DNA of 25,878 nt from Spirochaetota bacterium (GCA_963205035.1 CAUJII010000088.1:1-25878); one strand, 5' to 3'. Numbered from the stretch's first letter, positions 15,831 to 23,279 are shown. Numbers and translations: made by a program. Notes: generated by a model not told the origin, from the sequence alone.

Positions 15831-18185
15831 TTAAACCTTTTTCGACTCAGAACGTGCAATGATCGATTTCATAATTTCAGAAGTCCCGCCGCCGATTTCA
15901 GCGAGCTTCACATCGCGGTAAAGCCGCGCCACGGGAAAATCTTCGATGTAGCCCGCGCCGCCAAAAATCTGCACAGCGAGATTCGAGACTTCGCGTGCAT
16001 AAGTCGACGCCATGAGCTTCAATGCTGCCGTACGCGCTGCGAGTTCGATGCGCTCGCCGTTGTGTTCGATATGCGTTTCGCCTCGCGCTTCGTCGAGAAG
16101 CCACGCTGTTTCGTGCAGCACCTGCCTCGCCGCTTCGTATTTTGTGACCATGTCTGAAATCATGAACGCCACCGCTTGGTGCTTGATGATGGGTTTACCG
16201 AAAGTTTTGCGTTCTTTCGCATATTTGCGGCAATGGATAATCGCCGATGCAATCGTGCCGACACAATAAGCGGCAAGCGCAATGCGCTCGCGGTTGAAAG
16301 CCGACATTATAATGGCAAAGCCACGCCCCGCACGGCCTAAAATATTTTCTTCGCTGAGTTCGACTTCGTCAAAAAATAGCTCGCCTGTGGGCGAACCTTT
16401 GAGTCCGAGTTTGTCCATCGCCTTGCCGCGTGACACACCCTTCGCGTGCGCATCGACGATGAAGACAGTTTGACCGGTTCGCACACCAGCCCCCTCTCCC
16501 GCAGCGAGAGGGGGGACGACCGCCAACACGAGCGCATAATCGCACACGGGCGCATTCGTAATAAAAGTTTTTGTGCCGCTCAAGTAGTATTTACCGTTTC
16601 TATAAACGGCCTTGGTTTGAATGCTCGCGACATCCGACCCTGCACCGGGTTCTGTCACTGCGAGGGCTCCTATTTTTTTACCCGAAATTATTTCAGGCAG
16701 ATATTTTTGCTTTTGATCTTCCGTGCCGTGCTCGCGGATGGGCAAGCCGAAAAGGCCGACCGACGCGCCGACAGAGAAAAAAGTCGAGCCGCACGCTTCG
16801 GCGAGCGCCTCTTGCAAGTGAGTTGCGAAAAAATATGTGCAATTCGTTCCGCCGTACGCCTCTTCGTGCATCGCTTGGGTATAGCCCACCTTGAAAAGTT
16901 TTTCAAAGTGCGTTCGGGGGACTTTCCCCTTCTTATCGAGTTCTGCGGTGTGTGGCGCAATTTCATTCTGGCAGAATTCGCGGAATTTTTGAAACGCCTC
17001 TTTCTCGTCGCCCTCGAGGTCTGAATCGACCCAAAGCTCTTTCATGTTCGCCGCAATAATCGAACGCATCACTTCTGAAGTACCCGCGCCCAAAGTCGAT
17101 AGCCTCGTGTCGCGGTATGCCCTTTCGACCGGATACTCGTGGATGAAGCAATAGCCGCCAAAAATTTGCCCCATGTCATAAGCGACTTCGACGTTACTCT
17201 CTGTGGTGTAGAGCTTTCCAATGGAGGATTCTATCGGGGCGGGTAGATCCTTGTCTTTTTTCATGGCACTTTGATAAATAAGAAGCCGCGACGCGTCGAG
17301 CTTGTAACGCGAGCGCGCAATCTTGTCTTGAATCGCCTGAAAGCGTATAATCGGTTCGCCGAACTGTTCGCGGTCTTTCGCATAGCGCGTTCCCGCGTGG
17401 ATGAGATTTTTCATCGAACCCAACCCGGCCGCGACCAAGACGGTGCGCTCCCATTCGAGAGTAGCGCGGCCCACGCGCAAAAATCCGGAGTTCTCTTCGC
17501 TAATCCTATTTTCAACGGGAACTTCCATGTCTTCAAAGATGAGCTCAGAGGTGGTGGAGGTTTTCATTCCCATTTTGTTGAGTTTTTTCCCGACAGAAAA
17601 ACCCTTGAACGTCTTCTCGACAATAAAAACAGAAACACCGAACGCGCCCTTTTTCTTGTCGGTCACCGCCATGCACACAAAGACATCCCCGATGGGGCCG
17701 TTGGTGATAAACATCTTGCTGCCGTTTAAGATGTATCGGTCGCCTTTCTTAACCGCTCTGGTTTGCATGCTGCCGGCGGCGTCCGAGCCCGACGCGGGTT
17801 CTGTGAGTCCCAGCCCCGCAGTCCATTCGCCCGATGCGAGTTTGGGGAGATACTTTTCTTTCTGCTCTTGCGTGCCGAGAAGCGCAATCGGCATCGTACC
17901 GATAATCGCATGCGCACCGAGTGCCAATGTGAGACCGCCGTCTAAAGAGCCTTCAGCAAACGCCTCGTGCGCAACTGCCGTCATGAGACACGACGCGCCG
18001 CTCCCGCCGAACTCTTCTTGCACCGAGAGCCCCAAGAGACCAATCTCTGCCATTTTTTTCCAGAGCGCGTGGTCCCATGTGCCTTCGAGGTCGCGCTTTT
18101 CTACGCTCGGTCGTATTTCTCTGACTGCAAAGTCATGGACGAGCTGGCGGTATTCGAGCACATCCGCAGGCAACTGGTATTTCAT
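15831..18185 (-). CDS. Tandem fused acyl-CoA dehydrogenase (two complete ACAD units)
   Basis: 784 residues, twice the normal ACAD length. Unit 1 (about 1-381) and unit 2 (about 390-784) each show the full set of family blocks: GLTEPASGSDA / VTEPGAGSD (FAD and substrate binding), KMFITNGP / KTFITNAP, a YAKDREQFG / YAKERKTFG block, and the ends LGAGTSEVMRS / IGGGTSEIMKS. The usual MCAD catalytic Glu before GTS is Ala or Gly in both. A Glu sits at the isovaleryl/long-chain-type position in both (E246 in EWERT, E633 in NRERIALA), so each unit may be active. ATG 18185 is preferred over TTG 18221. Unit 2 carries an in-frame palindromic insertion (residues about 557-571). It is first in a tight run with the RND exporter. 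Confidence 0.92.
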   Translation of the reverse strand: MKYQLPADVLEYRQLVHDFAVREIRPSVEKRDLEGTWDHALWKKMAEIGLLGLSVQEEFGGSGASCLMTAVAHEAFAEGSLDGGLTLALGAHAIIGTMPIALLGTQEQKEKYLPKLASGEWTAGLGLTEPASGSDAAGSMQTRAVKKGDRYILNGSKMFITNGPIGDVFVCMAVTDKKKGAFGVSVFIVEKTFKGFSVGKKLNKMGMKTSTTSELIFEDMEVPVENRISEENSGFLRVGRATLEWERTVLVAAGLGSMKNLIHAGTRYAKDREQFGEPIIRFQAIQDKIARSRYKLDASRLLIYQSAMKKDKDLPAPIESSIGKLYTTESNVEVAYDMGQIFGGYCFIHEYPVERAYRDTRLSTLGAGTSEVMRSIIAANMKELWVDSDLEGDEKEAFQKFREFCQNEIAPHTAELDKKGKVPRTHFEKLFKVGYTQAMHEEAYGGTNCTYFFATHLQEALAEACGSTFFSVGASVGLFGLPIREHGTEDQKQKYLPEIISGKKIGALAVTEPGAGSDVASIQTKAVYRNGKYYLSGTKTFITNAPVCDYALVLAVVPPLAAGEGAGVRTGQTVFIVDAHAKGVSRGKAMDKLGLKGSPTGELFFDEVELSEENILGRAGRGFAIIMSAFNRERIALAAYCVGTIASAIIHCRKYAKERKTFGKPIIKHQAVAFMISDMVTKYEAARQVLHETAWLLDEARGETHIEHNGERIELAARTAALKLMASTYAREVSNLAVQIFGGAGYIEDFPVARLYRDVKLAEIGGGTSEIMKSIIARSESKKV
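16490..16514. repeat. Short palindromic element inside the dehydrogenase gene
   Basis: A 9-bp perfect stem (CCCCCTCTC / GAGAGGGGG) surrounds a 7-base loop. It is read through in frame and encodes part of VVPPLAAGEGAGVRTGQTV. The matching loop in unit 1 of the same protein (VTDKKKGAFGVSV) is about six residues shorter. This G/C-block palindrome resembles intergenic short palindromes seen in many bacterial genomes. Confidence 0.65.
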
Positions 18186-18272
18186 TAGTTGGCAAAAATA
18201 AAATTTTAGAGCTTGGGACAATCAAAAAGGCACGTGATGAGGCACGAATTGAGCGCGGGACAAAGAAAATAT

Positions 18273-18301
18273 TTGGCCCTTCTATGTAAAGTATATATAT
18301 T
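18273..18301 (+). promoter_or_regulatory. mazEF promoter (leaderless geometry)
   Basis: The -35 candidate TTGGCC (18273-18278, 4 of 6) and the -10 candidate TATATT (18296-18301, 5 of 6) have 17-bp spacing. The predicted start point is about 18308-18311, at the mazE ATG (18311), so the mRNA would have little or no leader. Confidence 0.5.
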
Positions 18302-18309
18302 GTATATAC
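18291..18309. promoter_or_regulatory. Operator-like dyad over the mazEF -10 box
   Basis: GTATATATATTGTATATAC has 7-bp perfect arms (18291-18297 and 18303-18309) around 5 bases, ending one base before the mazE start. It overlaps the -10 box, as expected if MazE or the MazEF complex autorepresses. The AT-rich composition makes a chance match easier. Confidence 0.5.
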
Positions 18310-18310
18310 A

Positions 18311-18550
18311 ATGGAAGCCGTGGTTCAGAAATGGGGCAACAGTCTTGGTATTAGAATACCCAATATGTTGACCAAAGAATTTGAGTTAGAGCATGGTGCT
18401 ACCGTTGATATTATTAATTCTGACGGTCAGATTATCCTCAGACCCTTAAAGAATAAAAAGAAGCTCTTAGAAAAGCTATCTAAAATTACAAGCAAGAATA
18501 TTCACGCCGAATTTGATACCGGAGAAAAAACCGGCAAGGAATTTTGGTGA
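18311..18550 (+). CDS. mazE: MazE-type antitoxin (AbrB/SpoVT fold)
   Basis: 79 residues. The N-terminal swapped-hairpin DNA-binding domain is clear: VQKWGNSLGIRIPNMLTKEF, then a variable middle, then DGQIILRPLK. It is close in layout to E. coli MazE (KRWGNSPAVRIP...). The C-terminal tail ends TGEKTGKEFW, resembling the toxin-binding tail of E. coli MazE (ending in KEVW). It neutralises MazF and binds the promoter. The stop overlaps the mazF start. The pair is AT-rich and sits alone between the dehydrogenase operon (divergent) and a convergent lipoprotein gene, consistent with a horizontally acquired cassette. Confidence 0.92.
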   Translation: MEAVVQKWGNSLGIRIPNMLTKEFELEHGATVDIINSDGQIILRPLKNKKKLLEKLSKITSKNIHAEFDTGEKTGKEFW

Positions 18551-18891
18551 AAGAACGGAAATATGTTCCAGAGCGTGGCGATTTGGTTTGGCTAAATTTT
18601 ACTCCCCAAGCCGGTCATGAGCAACAAGGTCTGCGCCCCGCCCTAGTGATTTCGCCTTTGGAATACAATGATCGAGTTGGTCTTGGCTTATTCTGCCCAA
18701 TTACAAAACATAAAAAAGGCTACCCTTTTGAGGTTGAAGTCAAGAACAGCAAAATTAAAGGTGCGATCCTGTCCGATCATGTTAAGAGTTTGGACTGGAA
18801 AATTCGTAATGTCGAATTTATTGCTAAAGCTGATAAAAAAATACTGGCAGCCGTTTGCGAGAACCTTAAACTCTTAATCTTCTGTGCATGA
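18547..18891 (+). CDS. mazF: MazF toxin, sequence-specific mRNA endoribonuclease
   Basis: 114 residues. The sequence follows E. coli MazF closely: YVPERGDLVWLNFTPQAGHE, then GLRPALVISPLEYND (with the conserved arginine used in catalysis), CPITKHKKGYPFEVEV and ILSDHVKSLDW. MazF cleaves single-stranded mRNA at short motifs and stops growth when MazE is degraded. The GTG at 18547 overlaps the mazE stop (GTGA) and is preferred over the TTG one codon earlier. All key blocks are intact, so the toxin is probably active. The target motif cannot be read from sequence. Confidence 0.95.
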   Translation: MKERKYVPERGDLVWLNFTPQAGHEQQGLRPALVISPLEYNDRVGLGLFCPITKHKKGYPFEVEVKNSKIKGAILSDHVKSLDWKIRNVEFIAKADKKILAAVCENLKLLIFCA

Positions 18892-18916
18892 TCGGCGCTC
18901 CGGCGCGTTGGCTTTC

Positions 18917-19708
18917 CTATAAATTATCTCTAGGCAGAAACAAGTAGCGACCCAACGCGATATGCCTATCTGACGATTGGTTATCGTAATAAACAGAGGA
19001 CGCATCGGTACTCCACGTATAACCCACGACTGCCGTGCTGTCTGACGCCGTATAAATGCGCATGACTCCCCGTCCGATACCGGTGTCTACTGCGCCCCGC
19101 GTGTCCGTCGGACCATGCCGCGATGAGGATGCATCGATTATCTGCACAGCATATTGCCGCGTCGAAGCCACTACAGGTGCTGCGGGCATCTGCCGCCAAG
19201 ATGCCTCATCGAAATTCTCTGCAAATATGACCAAGTGGCCTGTATTGTCGCCGGGTGCAGCGTTTGCGTATTGTATCGCCATGATGTCTCCGGCTCGGAC
19301 AGAGCTTAGATCGGTATACCTCTCGTGATAGTCGCTGGCAGATTGGATCGCGGTAAAAAAATCCACTGCTTGCGGGCGTGTCTTGCCGTAACGGGTTTCA
19401 AAAAAAGTACCATTGGCTCTGTATGCCAACCGTAAGAGTTCGATTTGAAATCCCGAACAATCAACTTGGGCGCGCGTCGCTGTGCTGCCGAAATACCCTT
19501 GAACAGTCAACACAAGCGGACTATGGATGTACGCATTTTCCGATTGTGCAATCGTTTCAATCGCTGCATTTGCCAAAACTAAATGTGCCGGTTTCCTCTG
19601 GCTATCGCTTTGGCTCGTGCAAGCCACCGCACCGAAGAGGAGCATGCCTAAGAGAAGACGCGCAAGATTACTCAACCGAAAAAGACACCCATGTTTCTTG
19701 GGAGACAC
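18917..19708 (-). CDS. Lipoprotein with NlpC/P60-like cysteine hydrolase domain
   Basis: About 263 residues. A basic N-terminus is followed by a hydrophobic run and a lipobox LLFGAVAC, giving a lipidated cysteine at C30. The mature part has the NlpC/P60 signature order: VDCSGFQIELLRLAY (catalytic C84), VRAGDIMAIQY (the GD turn before a core strand) and NTGHLVIFAE (H158). These papain-like enzymes usually cut peptidoglycan stem peptides, but membership here rests on short motifs. A region rich in Ser, Asp and Thr follows. The start is uncertain: GTG 19708 gives a proper signal n-region; a TTG lies three codons upstream and no ATG is available. It converges with mazF. Confidence 0.65.
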   Translation of the reverse strand: MSPKKHGCLFRLSNLARLLLGMLLFGAVACTSQSDSQRKPAHLVLANAAIETIAQSENAYIHSPLVLTVQGYFGSTATRAQVDCSGFQIELLRLAYRANGTFFETRYGKTRPQAVDFFTAIQSASDYHERYTDLSSVRAGDIMAIQYANAAPGDNTGHLVIFAENFDEASWRQMPAAPVVASTRQYAVQIIDASSSRHGPTDTRGAVDTGIGRGVMRIYTASDSTAVVGYTWSTDASSVYYDNQSSDRHIALGRYLFLPRDNL

Positions 19709-19846
19709 AAAACACAAAAACCCATAAATTCCAGTGCGTCAAGATTTTTTGTTCTGATCTAACCCCCAAAATAGGATACCGCCGCGGACATCGAAGACAA
19801 CATGGAACGCGAAGGCGAATGCCAATACGCAGTGACTCTACACCAA

Positions 19847-20308
19847 TTAAAGAGCCCCGTCAATCAACTCTTGCGGTGCTTGGATGAGTTCGATGAGAAC
19901 GCCCTCGCCCGAGAGCGGAAATTCTGCATTCGCTTTGGGATGGATAAAACACACGTCATAGCCTGCAGCGCCCTTACGGATTCCGCCCGGAGTAAAGCGC
20001 ATCCCTTTTTCGGTGAGAAACTCGACAGCGTTTTTCAAATTATCTACCCAAAGACCAATATGGTTGAGCGGGGGCTCGTCCACACGCGGCTTTTTCGCGG
20101 CATCGATTGGTTGCATTATGTCAACCTCGACGGCGTGTAGCCCCTGGCCCAACTCTAAGATGTCTTCGTCGACATTCTCCCGCTCGCTTCGGAATGTAGA
20201 TTTCGGGGTGAGTCCCAAAATATCGACCCACAGCGATTTAAGCTTTGCCTTGTCGGGGCCGCCGATTGCAACCTGTTGCAAACCTAAAATTTTGAAAGGT
20301 CTTTCCAT
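19847..20308 (-). CDS. VOC (glyoxalase/bleomycin-resistance) superfamily protein
   Basis: 153 residues with two beta-alpha-beta-beta-beta units: GLQQVAIGGPDKAKLKSLWVD opening the first and LNHIGLWVDNLKNAVEFLTEK opening the second. Candidate metal ligands are Q11 or Q12, H83 and E140 (VLIELIQAP), at the usual VOC positions. The overall form resembles lactoylglutathione lyase and methylmalonyl-CoA epimerase, but neither can be assigned by eye. The gene is single: the 138-bp gap to the lipoprotein and the repeat-bearing gap upstream both argue against a tight operon. Confidence 0.78.
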   Translation of the reverse strand: MERPFKILGLQQVAIGGPDKAKLKSLWVDILGLTPKSTFRSERENVDEDILELGQGLHAVEVDIMQPIDAAKKPRVDEPPLNHIGLWVDNLKNAVEFLTEKGMRFTPGGIRKGAAGYDVCFIHPKANAEFPLSGEGVLIELIQAPQELIDGAL

Positions 20309-20362
20309 GGGATGGACACTCCTACTGCTCAGTTATTTGCGCTGCGGCGATTTTTCAAATCT

Positions 20363-20430
20363 CAAGCGGTTCGACTGCGCTCACCGCAAGCATTTCGACT
20401 ACGCTCACCGCAAGCATTTCGACTGCGCTC
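20363..20430. repeat. 24-bp direct tandem repeat, about 2.8 copies
   Basis: Units start at 20363, 20387 and 20411 with the core TTCGACTGCGCTCACCGCAAG. They differ at only a few bases and the last copy is cut after 20 bases. The surrounding 188-bp gap (20309-20496) holds no gene; it also has loosely complementary flanks (CTGCGG...CGATTTT near 20342 and AAAATCG...CCGCAG near 20460-20482) and GGCCTGTCGAGGGACTACG. It resembles short dispersed repeats seen in many genomes. Confidence 0.75.
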
Positions 20431-20496
20431 CGAAGACGGAGACTTGCGCGACTTCGCTAAAATCGCTTCAGTCGCACCGCAGGGCCTGTCGAGGGA

Positions 20497-20781
20497 CTAC
20501 GTTTCTGAATCTTTCAGAATATAAATCTCGTCTTTTACCGGCAGCTCGCGGCGCAGGTTCTTGATGAACGGGTTTGGGTCACCCATGGGAGAATAATCGG
20601 GGCAATCGGAAACGACGCGCCGAGCGACAGTGAAATATTTGTATTGTTTTTCTTCGCCCGAGCGTTTTGCCCAGCGCTTTTTCGCGCATTTTACGCGCAA
20701 TACATATTTGTTGTTGTCAGCTTCAAACACACGAACGACGTGGCAATGCTCACAGTTCGCGCAATAGACTTTTTCTCGCAT
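20497..20781 (-). CDS. Small cysteine-rich (zinc-ribbon-like) protein, spirochaete-type
   Basis: 94 residues, cytoplasmic. Cysteines at 7, 10 and 13 (VYCANCEHCHVVR), 32 (LRVKCAKKRW) and 60 (VSDCPDYSPMGD) suggest a metal site. The middle EEKQYKYFTVARR is basic and aromatic, and the C-terminus is acidic (LPVKDEIYILKDSET). I recall similar short proteins in spirochaetes, but no function. The ATG at 20781 is chosen because the in-frame TTG at 20793 lies inside the predicted -10 box. It has its own promoter and is divergent from the DoxX-like gene. Confidence 0.68.
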   Translation of the reverse strand: MREKVYCANCEHCHVVRVFEADNNKYVLRVKCAKKRWAKRSGEEKQYKYFTVARRVVSDCPDYSPMGDPNPFIKNLRRELPVKDEIYILKDSET

Positions 20782-20791
20782 TCTAAGTGGC

Positions 20792-20819
20792 AATATACTC
20801 TTTTTAGACAGACCGTCAA
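20792..20819 (-). promoter_or_regulatory. Promoter of the small cysteine-rich protein
   Basis: On the minus strand, TTGACG (20819-20814, 5 of 6) and TATATT (20797-20792, 5 of 6) have 16-bp spacing. The ATG (20781) follows 10 bases after the -10 box, predicting a leader of only a few bases. Confidence 0.6.
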
Positions 20820-20882
20820 TAAAAATAGGGGTCTCTCGCCCATTTCTTCTTGCTCGACTATTTCACGCTGAAAAAACGCCGC

Positions 20883-21239
20883 ATGGAACTCAAAACCGTC
20901 TCGCTCTATGCGATGGCGGCCTTTTTTACAGGCTCTGGAATTTTTCATTTTCTATTCACAAAGTTTTTTGTGCGCATCATGCCGCCATATATCCCGTGGC
21001 ATAAACCGCTTGTGTATCTCACAGGTCTCGCAGAAATAGGTCTGGCCCTCCTCCTCATCCAACCGCAATACACGAGCTGGGCTGCATGGGGCATCATCCT
21101 TTTTCTCGTTGCAGTCTTCCCGGCAAATCTCTACCATTTCACATCGGGCGGCGCAGGCATGAGAATTCCACAGTGGGCTCTTGCTGCGCGCTTGCCGCTA
21201 CAACTCATTCTCATAGCTTGGGCATTTTTATACACGTAG
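20883..21239 (+). CDS. DoxX-like small membrane protein
   Basis: 118 residues with four hydrophobic segments (starting about residues 6, 41, 63 and 94). The segments RIMPPYIPWHKPLVYLTGLAE and VAVFPANLYHF are characteristic of DoxX-like proteins, as is the ending ARLPLQLILIAWAF. It is an inner-membrane protein of unclear role; members are often linked to redox or quinone metabolism. The ATG at 20883 is preferred over an upstream TTG at 20850. Its stop is 5 bases before rpiB, so the two are co-transcribed. Confidence 0.8.
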   Translation: MELKTVSLYAMAAFFTGSGIFHFLFTKFFVRIMPPYIPWHKPLVYLTGLAEIGLALLLIQPQYTSWAAWGIILFLVAVFPANLYHFTSGGAGMRIPQWALAARLPLQLILIAWAFLYT

Positions 21240-21244
21240 GATTT

Positions 21245-21673
21245 ATGAAGATTGCGATTGCAGCCGACCACGGCGGGTTTGAACTGAAAGAACAACTTAG
21301 AGAACGACTCACGACGTTTTCTCTGACCGATTTGGGCACACACTCCGCCGATTCGGTGGATTACCCCGATTTCGGCGCGTCGCTCGCAAAGCGCGTGGCG
21401 TCCAAAGAATTTGATTTCGGCATTCTTCTCTGTGGCACAGGCATCGGCATCTCGATTGCCGCAAACAAAGTCAAAGGGATACGCGCAGCACTCTGCCATA
21501 ACACATACACTGCAGAAATGGCGCGCAAGCACAACGACGCCAATATACTCGCGATGGGCGGTCGGGTTGTCGATATTGAATTAGCAACCCAAATTGCTCA
21601 AACGTTTCTCAATACGGCGTTTGAAGGCGGCAGGCATGCGAGGCGCGTTGATAAAATTACGGCATTGGAATAA
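21245..21673 (+). CDS. rpiB: Ribose-5-phosphate isomerase B
   Basis: 142 residues. It interconverts ribose 5-phosphate and ribulose 5-phosphate in the non-oxidative pentose phosphate pathway. RpiB/LacAB signatures are IAADHGGFELKE (D8, H9), VDYPDFG, the catalytic cysteine C63 in LLCGTGIGISIAANK, and ARKHNDANILAMGGR (H96). The length is typical. The ATG with MKIAIAADHGG is the only sensible start. The 3' end overlaps the start of the following exported-protein gene. Confidence 0.96.
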   Translation: MKIAIAADHGGFELKEQLRERLTTFSLTDLGTHSADSVDYPDFGASLAKRVASKEFDFGILLCGTGIGISIAANKVKGIRAALCHNTYTAEMARKHNDANILAMGGRVVDIELATQIAQTFLNTAFEGGRHARRVDKITALE

Positions 21674-23276
21674 CTTTCTTCTTTTATACAGCCTTTTTTT
21701 CTCTTGCGGCATTCTCCGTGCGCAAGACGGTGCGCGCCCCTCTGCACAAAAGCGTGTTTCATTTTCGGCAAAAGACGCCTTCATGGTGGCGACGAGCGAA
21801 AACCTCGAACGCGTCAATCTCGGCAAGAAGGTGGCATTGCGTATTGAGCGCAAGAGAGAGAAAGCTCTTTCGAGCGACGATCTATGGATAGACTTTGAAC
21901 ACGAGACTCTCTTTTCTAACCCAGCGCAACAGTCGCTTCTCAGAGCACGTCAGCTTGAACGAGTCGATGCGCCGCAATTTTCCGGCAAGGCCGCACGCTT
22001 TAGTTTGCAAGAGGAGCGTCTGGAATTAACGCTCCCCGCGTATCTTAATCTTTCGGGCAACACCGCGACAAAAGAGGCCGGCGATTTTTCGTTTGCCGCA
22101 GATATTGAACCCACCTCACCCAATGCAACGCTCTTGCGCAGAGAAAATTTCTCTCTGGGCACTCAATATCTTTTTTCGCTGACGCTGGTCAACCGACGGC
22201 TCGTGCTTAGGCTTGAAAATTTGCTCGAAACAATACACAACACCAAACGCGTCCTTGAATCGGTAACCCTCGAATCGGTCGACAAGGTGCGCACGAAGCA
22301 CCCGAATCAAATTCTCTTGACGTATAGCGAAGCCGAGGGACGCCTCGCGTTATATCTCAACGGCAAAGAACAAGCGGTGCATGAAATTCGCCGTGCGTCG
22401 CGCGATTATTATTTCGTGACGTTTGCTCCTTTGAAAAAAGCGCCGCTGACACTTTTTACGCCGTTTCGAGGGATGGTCGATAATATCGTCTTCACGAACC
22501 GCATCCTTACACCCGACGACACCGCCGACTTTGGAAAGCTCACGCCTTACGGGGATCGCTACGATCACCGGCAAGGCTTTCTCTTAACCCAAGTCTTCGA
22601 CATGCGTTTTTCTCGCTCGACGATCACGGCGATAAATACGCAAGCGGAAACAAACGACGAGAACGCGCTATCTGTCGAATACCGTTGCCACGACCGTCTC
22701 TTCGATGCACGGGAGACATCCCCCTTACTTTCTTTCTCGAATGCCAGCGCGCTCCAAAACGCCAAATGCCGCTTTGTGCAATTCCGCGCCACGTTCACCG
22801 CCGACAATTCAGGACGCACAACTCCCCTTCTCTATGGGATTTCTCTCGAATACCGCGAAAACCCACCGCCCGATAGGCCCGCGCCCCCACGCATTCACTC
22901 GGCAAAAAATGGCGTGCTCGATTTAGAAATCCAACCCAACACAGAAATGGATGTTGTGAATGGCGGCCGCTACATTGTGTACTATGGGGACACGAAACAC
23001 AATCCTCAAGGCGCAATTTATTTTACGCTCATGCGTGGGCAAGGTGCTATTTTTCACAAAGGCAAGCTGCGCTTTCAAATCAACAACGAAACTATCGCGC
23101 AGAATAAAAAATTTGCCGACGCAAACCCACGTTTCAAGAACCGCTTCCCCGTATTTGAAAAGGGTGTCGGTTATTATTTTTGGGTGACTGCGTGCGATAG
23201 CGCATACGATTATTCGCAGGAGCGTCAAGACCACGAGTCGCGCCCTTCAAAGCCCGTCTTTGCGCGGTTTGAATAG
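21636..23276 (+). CDS. Exported LamG-like protein of unknown function
   Basis: About 546 residues. A hydrophobic export signal (NNFLLLYSLFFSCGIL, then RAQ) precedes a long beta-rich region. Residues around 130-290 look like a concanavalin A-like/LamG sandwich (FSFAADIEP, LLTYSEAEGRLALYLNGKEQ, then FRGMVDNIVFTNRIL). A second beta domain, FnIII-like, follows near the C-terminus (PAPPRIHSAKNGVLDLEI, then GGRYIVYYGDT). No catalytic site is recognised; a carbohydrate- or surface-binding role is a guess. The start is uncertain: ATG 21636 overlaps rpiB by 38 bases, and TTG 21648 would give a tidier signal peptide. It lies 3 bases before the next exported protein. Confidence 0.65.
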   Translation: MRGALIKLRHWNNFLLLYSLFFSCGILRAQDGARPSAQKRVSFSAKDAFMVATSENLERVNLGKKVALRIERKREKALSSDDLWIDFEHETLFSNPAQQSLLRARQLERVDAPQFSGKAARFSLQEERLELTLPAYLNLSGNTATKEAGDFSFAADIEPTSPNATLLRRENFSLGTQYLFSLTLVNRRLVLRLENLLETIHNTKRVLESVTLESVDKVRTKHPNQILLTYSEAEGRLALYLNGKEQAVHEIRRASRDYYFVTFAPLKKAPLTLFTPFRGMVDNIVFTNRILTPDDTADFGKLTPYGDRYDHRQGFLLTQVFDMRFSRSTITAINTQAETNDENALSVEYRCHDRLFDARETSPLLSFSNASALQNAKCRFVQFRATFTADNSGRTTPLLYGISLEYRENPPPDRPAPPRIHSAKNGVLDLEIQPNTEMDVVNGGRYIVYYGDTKHNPQGAIYFTLMRGQGAIFHKGKLRFQINNETIAQNKKFADANPRFKNRFPVFEKGVGYYFWVTACDSAYDYSQERQDHESRPSKPVFARFE

Positions 23277-23279
23277 CAC

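Noticed and set aside
17401..18201. 266-codon open frame on the plus strand opposite the dehydrogenase
   Set aside because: It lies entirely antisense to strongly conserved ACAD blocks; the translation is Ser/Pro/Thr-rich without any domain, a normal shadow of codon bias.
18186..18221. TTG at 18221 as the dehydrogenase start
   Set aside because: The extra 12 residues are not family-like, while the ATG at 18185 begins with MKYQLPADVLEY, a normal ACAD N-terminus.
18892..18916. Terminator hairpin between mazF and the lipoprotein gene
   Set aside because: GCGC/GCGC around TCCG is only a 4-bp stem without a T-run.
19718..19846. Additional gene in the gap between the lipoprotein and VOC genes
   Set aside because: No frame with start, plausible length and composition; only a weak TTGACG without a matching -10 was seen.
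20363..20430. CRISPR array
   Set aside because: The units are head to tail with no spacers and there is no cas gene.
20013..20564. Open frame encoding repeated FDxAHRKH units
   Set aside because: The amino-acid repeat is just the 24-bp DNA repeat read through; the rest is antisense to the VOC gene.
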